Assembly (NCBI GenBank): GCA_050288085.1
Contig: JBNKDD010000162.1
Coordinates: 1 to 12,658 of the forward strand
Length of the DNA stretch: 12,658 nt
Reading direction: 5' to 3'
Source of the DNA: JBNKDD01 sp050288085
GTDB lineage: Bacteria; Chloroflexota; Anaerolineae; Aggregatilineales; UBA3940
In this document: positions 5,854 to 9,836 of the stretch, piece by piece
How positions within the stretch are numbered: the first letter of the stretch is position 1
Layout: each line of letters begins with the position of its first letter
Notes under the pieces: model-generated
Databases searched by the model: none
Told to the model about the DNA's origin: nothing
Seen by the model: the letters and a program-made list of their open reading frames with translations, nothing else
Translations under genes and position numbers: made by a program

Positions 5854-6681
5854 TTATTTCTTCGTGCGGCGGCGATAGGCGGCCATGCCGACTATCACGA
5901 TCAGGATAATGCTCAGGATGCCATCCATACTCGGTGTGAACCAGAATTCGGCGGCAGGCTTGACGGTCAAAAAGCCCCCGGTGATTACGGCGGTGATCAC
6001 GGCATTGTTCACATTGTGCAGGAGCCAGGCGGGCCAGACCGATCCAGTTGCCAGCCTGATCTCGCCGAAGATGATCGATGATGCGATGATTCCGATGATC
6101 GATGTAACGATGAACAAACCTAAGCTCTTTGAAGTTATGGATGACATTTCTTGCGGGGTGACCAGCGCCAGCCAGTAGGGGATATGCCAGACTCCCCAGA
6201 TCAGACCGGTGATCAGGTGATTGGTCAGCGGGCGGATGTTGAGCGAATCGAGGCGAGGGGTCAGGTAACCGCGCCAGCCGAACTCCTCGAAGATATTCTT
6301 GACCATCGATCCGACAAATAACGCTCCGATTGCTGCGAGAAATGCGCCGAAGGTCTGCCCGGTAAAATTGATCCCGCCGACCGCAACCCCGATCAGGACG
6401 ACCAGACCGACCACTACGGGGTAGATCAGGATGCTGGCGAGATACCAGATCAGGTTACCCTTAAAATGTGGGTGTAGGCCGAGGTCTTTCCAGCCGTCGC
6501 CAAATAGCAGGCGGAGCAGCACCATTGCCACCACCGGGCCGATGATGAATAATAACAGTCCCAACTGGCGTGAATCTTCGGTTCCGCCGCCACGCGCCAT
6601 CATAAAACCGGCCCAACCCAATGCAATCACCAGCGCGGCAAAAATAATAATGTTTCGCACGGTACGCCGTTGCTCGCTCAT
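5854..6681 (-). CDS. CPBP family intramembrane glutamic endopeptidase
   Basis: A 275-residue polytopic membrane protein of the CPBP (Abi/CAAX-protease and bacteriocin-processing) family. The three family motifs are present in order: EEFGWRG with E132, E133 and R137; the second motif in IWGVWHIP with H166; and LLHNVNNA with H222 and N226. About seven or eight hydrophobic helices are visible, starting with 11-28 and 40-59. Known members cleave peptides within or next to the membrane, process prenylated or bacteriocin-type peptides, or act as scaffolds; the substrate here is unknown. GGGAG at 6690-6694 lies eight bases before the ATG. It heads a two-gene operon with the single-pass beta-rich protein, which as a membrane-anchored product is a possible partner or substrate. 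A promoter with an operator-like palindrome precedes it. Confidence 0.92.
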   Translation of the reverse strand: MSEQRRTVRNIIIFAALVIALGWAGFMMARGGGTEDSRQLGLLLFIIGPVVAMVLLRLLFGDGWKDLGLHPHFKGNLIWYLASILIYPVVVGLVVLIGVAVGGINFTGQTFGAFLAAIGALFVGSMVKNIFEEFGWRGYLTPRLDSLNIRPLTNHLITGLIWGVWHIPYWLALVTPQEMSSITSKSLGLFIVTSIIGIIASSIIFGEIRLATGSVWPAWLLHNVNNAVITAVITGGFLTVKPAAEFWFTPSMDGILSIILIVIVGMAAYRRRTKK

Positions 6682-6720
6682 TAATCAAACTCCCATCTGT
6701 TAGCGTGAATAATACCCGTC

Positions 6721-6749
6721 AGTATACTGGTCTGGCTTAGCTGAGCCAA
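6721..6749 (-). promoter_or_regulatory. Promoter of the CPBP protease operon with operator-like palindrome
   Basis: On the minus strand, TTGGCT (6749-6744) and TATACT (6726-6721) have a 17-base spacer, matching the consensus at four of six and five of six positions. Transcription would begin near 6714, about 33 bases before the ATG. A 16-base imperfect palindrome, TGGCTTAGCTGAGCCA (6733-6748, 14 of 16 symmetric), covers the -35 box and most of the spacer, where a repressor would block polymerase. No regulator gene is adjacent. Confidence 0.5.
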
Positions 6750-6778
6750 ATGGAGGCTGTTTAATGTTGGCCTGAACT

Positions 6779-6805
6779 GCTGCGGAATCAACTCCGCAGC
6801 TACAA
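6779..6805. repeat. Palindromic repeat with CTACAA tail
   Basis: GCTGCGGA (6779-6786) and TCCGCAGC (6793-6800) are perfect 8-bp complements around a six-base loop, and CTACAA follows from 6800. Arm length, loop size and the CTACA tail match the element at 391-416 although the stem sequence is different. No U-tract follows. Confidence 0.65.
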
Positions 6806-6812
6806 ATGATGC

Positions 6813-6828
6813 GTCTGATAAATCAGAC
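6813..6828. repeat. Perfect 7-bp palindrome
   Basis: GTCTGAT (6813-6819) and ATCAGAC (6822-6828) are separated by two bases and lie eight bases after the CTACAA-tailed palindrome. With a two-base loop it would fold poorly as RNA, so a dimeric protein site or repeat debris is more likely. Confidence 0.5.
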
Positions 6829-6939
6829 CCGGAATTGTCCGACTTCTCCAGTTTTTGGGTGAATCAGCGAAGCTAATCCACATCACACATAGTCAGGTGT
6901 TTTAACACTCGGCGGCCTGGGTTCCCATTGCACCATGTC

Positions 6940-7029
6940 TTAACTTGAAATGGACATGGCATGCCGTGCCAATAAGCCACCCACGACGCTTCCCACTGTT
7001 CTGGCCCCCACAACGGCAATTTTTAATTT
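6940..7029 (-). pseudogene. 5' remnant of a Rossmann-fold (ketopantoate reductase/ApbA-like) gene
   Basis: Read on the minus strand from about 7029 the frame gives KIAVVGARTVGSVVGGLLAR, which is the start of an NAD(P)-binding Rossmann domain of the kind that opens ApbA/PanE and related dehydrogenases (consensus KIAVVGAGxVG). The third position of the GxGxxG motif is R instead of G. No start codon is left: GGAG sits six bases before a TTA codon where ATG or TTG would be expected. The frame runs straight into the palindromic repeat at 6952-6971 and stops at TAA 6942-6940. Only about 23 of the usual 300 or so residues remain. It follows the RNHCP gene in the same direction, so it may once have been the third gene of the rsgA operon. 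Identity rests on one motif. Confidence 0.5.
6952..6971. repeat. Short palindromic repeat, degraded copy 2
   Basis: GGACATGGCATGCCGTGCCA matches the 391-410 element at 16 of 20 positions and keeps the central GGCATGCC palindrome. It interrupts the broken Rossmann-fold frame, so it marks the point where that gene was cut or rearranged. Confidence 0.55.
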
Positions 7030-7065
7030 AGTCTCCTGATTCACATTCCCTCCTCTGTTCTCTTT

Positions 7066-7089
7066 ATCAAATACGTAATCAAATACGTA
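7066..7089. repeat. Perfect 12-base tandem duplication
   Basis: ATCAAATACGTA at 7066-7077 is repeated exactly and without a gap at 7078-7089, just downstream of the RNHCP gene's stop. Each unit includes the palindrome TACGTA. Slippage or two half-sites would both explain it. Confidence 0.75.
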
Positions 7090-7097
7090 TAGTACTC

Positions 7098-7589
7098 TCA
7101 ACTATGCGTATGGCCGATCCCGAATAAACACTGCTGTACCAGGTCGATGTGGGTTATATCCAGCAGCAAGACATCCTCCTGAACGAGCCGCTCATGCAGG
7201 TTGTTCGAGGTTTTCAGGATATCCAGGATTCTGATGTTATCGTCGTCTGCGGCGATACGATTGATCGATACTTTACCGCAGCCCTCGCACAGGTGTACGA
7301 GCATCAATTCACCGTGTTGATGCCCGGCATATTTCTTGGTGATTCGTTTGAATGTCAGGCCGACCGGCTTCATACGTGCCTTGCAGGCTGAAAGTCGATC
7401 CCCCGGCTCGAATTGATCCAGGTGCCGGGATGATAGGCAGTATGGGCAGTGATTACGGTTGCGAACACCGGACAGCATTTCCCCGGCAGAAACGAAGGCT
7501 CCACAGTGGCGGCAGATAAAATCGTCAAATGTGGTGTCTATTCTGCCCGGACGGGTGTAGATGCGTCGGGTGGTGAATTGTGATTTCAT
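7098..7589 (-). CDS. RNHCP domain zinc-ribbon protein
   Basis: A 163-residue protein containing the RNHCP family domain: FICRHCG (C26, C29), RNHCPYC (R45 to C51, with C48 and C51), PGDRLSAC (C69), MKPVGL (73-78) and HLCEGCGKVSINRIAADD (C101, C104). The two CxxC pairs plus the later CxxC should hold zinc. The family is widespread in Firmicutes, Actinobacteria and Chloroflexota and has no established function. This copy has a C-terminal extension of about 35 residues after the domain. Its ATG overlaps the rsgA stop in ATGA (7586-7589), with GAGG in the rsgA 3' end as ribosome site, so it is translationally coupled to a ribosome-assembly GTPase. A ribosome- or RNA-linked role is therefore an inference from context. 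Confidence 0.9.
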   Translation of the reverse strand: MKSQFTTRRIYTRPGRIDTTFDDFICRHCGAFVSAGEMLSGVRNRNHCPYCLSSRHLDQFEPGDRLSACKARMKPVGLTFKRITKKYAGHQHGELMLVHLCEGCGKVSINRIAADDDNIRILDILKTSNNLHERLVQEDVLLLDITHIDLVQQCLFGIGHTHS

Positions 7590-8500
7590 GGGTCCATCCT
7601 CATTTTCAGGTAGCTCTGGTAACGGTATGGGCTGATCTGCCCGGTCATGACGGCTTCGCGTATGGCACAGCTGGGTTCTTCATCATGGTGGCAATCCCTG
7701 AATTTGCAGCATCCCAGATAGGGGCGCATCTCAGGGAAGAGATAGTCCAGGTCATCTTCGGCTGCATCCCACAAACCGAACTCGCGGATACCGGGAGTGT
7801 CAACGACTGCCCCGCCAAAACTGAGCGGGAACATCTGTGAGGCTGACGTGGTGTGCCGTCCCTTGCCGGTGGCCTGGCTGATTGATTGGACTTTCAGGCC
7901 CAGGCCGCCTTCGATGGCGTTGAGCAGGGAAGTCTTGCCGACTCCCGACTTGCCAACGAAGATCGATAGGCGGTTACGCAGCCGGGCTTTCAGGTCGTTG
8001 AGGCTGCGGCCCGTGCGTGAGCTGGTGAGTGCCACGTCATAGCCGATGGCCTGATACTCCGCTGCGACTGCTTCGATCTCTTCGGCCTGCAATTTACCTT
8101 CAACCAGATCCAGCTTGGTCAGGCAGATCAGGGCCGGGATTTTGGCGGACTCGGCTGAAACCAGATAACGGTCAAGGAGGTTCCAGGCCGGGTTCGGGTT
8201 GGCGGCGGCAAAGACCAGCACAACCTGATCAACATTAGCGGCGATAACCTGCTCATGATCGTAGATGCCAGCAGTGCGGCGCGAGAACTGGTTATGGCGC
8301 GGCAGCACCCTGGTGATCTGGTCAATCTCGTCCAGGATAACTTCATCACCAACAACGACGGCGTTGGCGTCGTGGCCCTTTAGAAAACGGTTGGAGAGTG
8401 TACAGGGGATGGATTCCTCTCCAGACCAGACGAGGTATGCGTTTCGTGTTTTTCTGATGACTATTCCATAGTCGGGTGCAGTGTCATTGTAGAGATACAT
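7586..8500 (-). CDS. rsgA: Ribosome small-subunit-dependent GTPase RsgA
   Basis: A 304-residue circularly permuted GTPase that binds the 30S subunit late in its assembly and releases after GTP hydrolysis. The order of motifs is the permuted one: N-terminal OB-fold (about 1-65), G4 TKLD at 128-131, then G1 GKSGVGKT at 183-190, G2 GKGRHTT at 212-218 and G3 DTPG at 234-237. The C-terminal zinc domain has the C-x4-C-x-H-x5-C ligands C265, C270, H272 and C278. Length is typical. The ATG at 8500 has GAGGAA about six bases upstream. An intrinsic-terminator-like hairpin with a five-base U-tract ends only about 20 bases before the start codon, so read-through of it should matter for expression. It is followed by the RNHCP gene with a four-base overlap. 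Confidence 0.96.
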   Translation of the reverse strand: MYLYNDTAPDYGIVIRKTRNAYLVWSGEESIPCTLSNRFLKGHDANAVVVGDEVILDEIDQITRVLPRHNQFSRRTAGIYDHEQVIAANVDQVVLVFAAANPNPAWNLLDRYLVSAESAKIPALICLTKLDLVEGKLQAEEIEAVAAEYQAIGYDVALTSSRTGRSLNDLKARLRNRLSIFVGKSGVGKTSLLNAIEGGLGLKVQSISQATGKGRHTTSASQMFPLSFGGAVVDTPGIREFGLWDAAEDDLDYLFPEMRPYLGCCKFRDCHHDEEPSCAIREAVMTGQISPYRYQSYLKMRMDP

Positions 8501-8519
8501 GGTTGTTCCTCAATAAACG

Positions 8520-8554
8520 AAAAAGCCAGCCACAGGGAAAATCCCGTGACTGGC
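8520..8554 (-). terminator. Intrinsic terminator-like hairpin E directly before rsgA
   Basis: On the minus strand GCCAGTCACGGGA (8554-8542), a short loop and TCCCTGTGGCTGGC (8538-8525) form a 13-bp stem with one bulge and one G-U pair, then five U (8524-8520). The 3' end lies about eight bases before the rsgA Shine-Dalgarno, so transcripts ending here would lack rsgA. That makes it a candidate attenuator. Confidence 0.7.
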
Positions 8555-8576
8555 GGAAAGGCGTTTCTGGGGGCTT

Positions 8577-8601
8577 ATCAACTACAAAAATCGCAGTTGA
8601 T
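8577..8601 (-). repeat. Hairpin in the rsgA leader
   Basis: On the minus strand ATCAACTGC (8601-8593) pairs with GTAGTTGAT (8585-8577), nine positions with one G-U pair, around a seven-base loop containing a run of U. It lies 22 bases before terminator E. Confidence 0.5.
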
Positions 8602-8614
8602 GTGCTTCACCGAG

Positions 8615-8657
8615 AAATCGCGCGGCAGGATCGCGCCGCAGGATCGCAGCGCGATTT
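8615..8657. repeat. GC-rich stem enclosing a 13-base-period repeat
   Basis: AAATCGCGC (8615-8623) and GCGCGATTT (8649-8657) are perfect 9-bp complements. Between them GCAGGATCGC occurs twice (8625-8634 and 8638-8647) with a period of 13 bases. No U-tract follows, so it is not a terminator. Confidence 0.6.
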
Positions 8658-8666
8658 GGTAGAATC

Positions 8667-8693
8667 AAAAAGCCACGGGGCATGAGCACCGTG
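8667..8693 (-). terminator. Intrinsic terminator B after the DUF2877 operon
   Basis: On the minus strand CACGGTGC (8693-8686), loop TCAT and GCCCCGTG (8681-8674) form an eight-position stem with one mismatch, then GGC and five U (8671-8667). It is 109 bases past the DUF2877 stop and would end that operon's transcript. Confidence 0.65.
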
Positions 8694-8718
8694 ACCGATA
8701 TCTACCCGGCAGGGTTAC

Positions 8719-8760
8719 TCATGCAAAATCTCGATTAAACACAGCAACTTGCTGTAACAT
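8719..8760 (-). CDS. Possible 13-residue leader peptide
   Basis: ATG at 8760-8758 opens a frame coding MLQQVAVFNRDFA and stopping at TGA 8721-8719. GAGGG at 8764-8768 precedes it, but only three bases from the ATG, which is short. Its stop codon lies within GCATGAG, which is complementary to a segment of terminator B. A chance mini-frame is the main alternative. Confidence 0.25.
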   Translation of the reverse strand: MLQQVAVFNRDFA

Positions 8761-8801
8761 CCACCCTCTTTTTCTTATTGAGTTTCCAACAACGGGGTAT
8801 T

Positions 8802-9836
8802 CTACCCTGGATGGACGATAGGGGCAAAAGCACATTTCCTATCAAGTGAAGCGATGAATCCGGACAGGGCATCAGCGCCAGAGGTGTGACCCTGGTGGAT
8901 GACTGCCTCGGCTGCCTGGGCGATGGCGGGTTTGCTGCTGCCGGTCAGGGCGTTGATCAGGGTGTGCCAGCGTACGCCGCATTCGCCCCGTGCGGCGGCA
9001 TGTAACCAGGCCGCCGATAAGGGTGTGGTGAGTGGGGCGGCGGCCTGGGCGATGGCGGCGGGAGGGATGGCATGTTGGGCGGATATTGCCCACATTGCCA
9101 GCATACAGCCCACCAACCAATCATCGCCCGATGGGGTCAGACCGCTGCCTAATCCGGCCAGCCCGGTGACACCATCGAGGCATAGGGTGCGATCAGCCTG
9201 TCTCAGCCCGGTGATGAGGTTTAAGGCGGGTTCGCGGGCGGCGTGGAGGATGGCGGTGGAGTAGCTTTCAGCCTTATCAGGCGTTGCTCGGATTCGTTCT
9301 GTAGCCCTCACCCCCACCCCCTCTCCCTCAGGGCGAGGGGAGTCAGCTGAGAATGATTGTTGTCTGTTTATAAAATTGGGCGGATGGGGACGATCAAAGT
9401 CACTGGGGAGGGAATGAAACAACAGTTCGGCCAAGCTACCAACCGGAGCCTGAGCGTGGAGGGTATCTAGCAGCAGGGGCAGGTGATCGACTAGCCGAGC
9501 CGGGTTTTCGTGTAGTTTTTCCCAGGGAGGGCGGGGATTCCATCGGTGGGCGGATGCGGTGTGGATGGTCAGTCTGCCGATGGTCAGGGTATCGGGGGTG
9601 ATGGTGACCGGGTCGGTGGGATGCAGATGGTCGGTGAATCGGATCTCCGGTACAACGATGTTGAAAGGGCCATCGCCGATCTGGGGGGAAACGAGCGATA
9701 CGATCTCGCCCGCTTCGTTGATCAGGTTGCAGGCGGCATCGAAGATATGGAGTGCCCGGACATGGCATTGGCGGGACGTTGCCAGCCACGTCCGGGCGTA
9801 GGGCGCGAGGGATCGGACAGAGTAGTTCAGGGCTAT
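8802..9836 (-). CDS. DUF2877/AllH family protein, probable AUA start, repeat-derived insert
   Basis: A protein of about 344 residues. The first ordinary start codon (TTG 9434) would give only 210 residues, yet the same frame is open and plausible up to 9836: VRALHIFDAACNLINEAGEI and SPQIGDGPFNIVVP fit the family's N-terminal half. GGAGG (9844-9848) stands seven bases before AUA 9836-9834, which overlaps the UAG of the xanthine dehydrogenase gene; no ATG, GTG or TTG occurs nearby in frame (CTG 9830 is the alternative). The family core is clear: GLGSGLTPSGDD (about 228-239) and GHTSGADALSGF (about 316-327). Family member YlbF/AllH of E. coli is tied to oxamate carbamoyltransferase in allantoin breakdown, so with the neighbouring molybdenum hydroxylase a purine-catabolic role is likely. 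Residues about 166-180 are encoded by a repeat element that keeps the frame. Confidence 0.82.
   Translation of the reverse strand: MALNYSVRSLAPYARTWLATSRQCHVRALHIFDAACNLINEAGEIVSLVSPQIGDGPFNIVVPEIRFTDHLHPTDPVTITPDTLTIGRLTIHTASAHRWNPRPPWEKLHENPARLVDHLPLLLDTLHAQAPVGSLAELLFHSLPSDFDRPHPPNFINRQQSFSADSPRPEGEGVGVRATERIRATPDKAESYSTAILHAAREPALNLITGLRQADRTLCLDGVTGLAGLGSGLTPSGDDWLVGCMLAMWAISAQHAIPPAAIAQAAAPLTTPLSAAWLHAAARGECGVRWHTLINALTGSSKPAIAQAAEAVIHQGHTSGADALSGFIASLDRKCAFAPIVHPG
9299..9340 (-). repeat. GC-rich repeat element inside the DUF2877 gene
   Basis: On the minus strand CCCCTC (9340-9335) and GAGGGG (9323-9318) form the stem of a hairpin with an inner CCC/GGG pairing. GTGGGGGTGAGGG follows and then the tail CTACAG (9304-9299). 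This wording (GAGGGG, GTGAGGG) is typical of dispersed intergenic repeats in many bacterial genomes. Here it is translated as SPRPEGEGVGVRA without breaking the frame, between the N- and C-terminal parts of the protein. Confidence 0.65.

Larger units (their letters stand above)
6682..7097. other. 416-base gene-poor stretch with palindromes and a gene remnant
   Basis: No intact gene is seen. From left to right it holds the protease promoter (6721-6749), three palindromes (6779-6800, 6813-6828, 6952-6971), a shorter one GTGTTTTAACAC (6897-6908, five-base arms), the start of a broken Rossmann-fold gene (6940-7029) and a 12-base tandem duplication (7066-7089). No T-run-bearing terminator for the RNHCP gene was recognised. 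Confidence 0.7.
8501..8801 (-). other. Structured leader region upstream of rsgA, RNA class unknown
   Basis: No conventional gene is seen in these 300 bases. Read on the minus strand they contain, in order, a short hairpin (8741-8755, ACAGCAA/TTGCTGT), a possible 13-residue leader peptide (8760-8719), terminator B (8667-8693), a long GC-rich stem (8615-8657), another hairpin (8577-8601) and terminator E (8520-8554), then the rsgA ribosome site. I found no match to a riboswitch class or tRNA. It could be the 3' untranslated region of the DUF2877 operon plus the rsgA leader, a small RNA, or an attenuator. Confidence 0.5.

Noticed and set aside
5224..6081. 285-codon plus-strand frame
   Set aside because: It runs antisense across the end of the protease gene and most of the beta-rich protein gene, is very rich in G, D and Q, and shows no domain; the minus-strand frames have clear motifs.
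8578..8610. Second mini-frame in the rsgA leader (GTG start, MKHINCDFCS)
   Set aside because: It has no Shine-Dalgarno and coincides with a hairpin, so it is most likely chance.
8615..8657. tRNA or CRISPR-like repeat in the structured leader
   Set aside because: No T-loop or acceptor stem, and only two repeat units of 13-base period without spacers.
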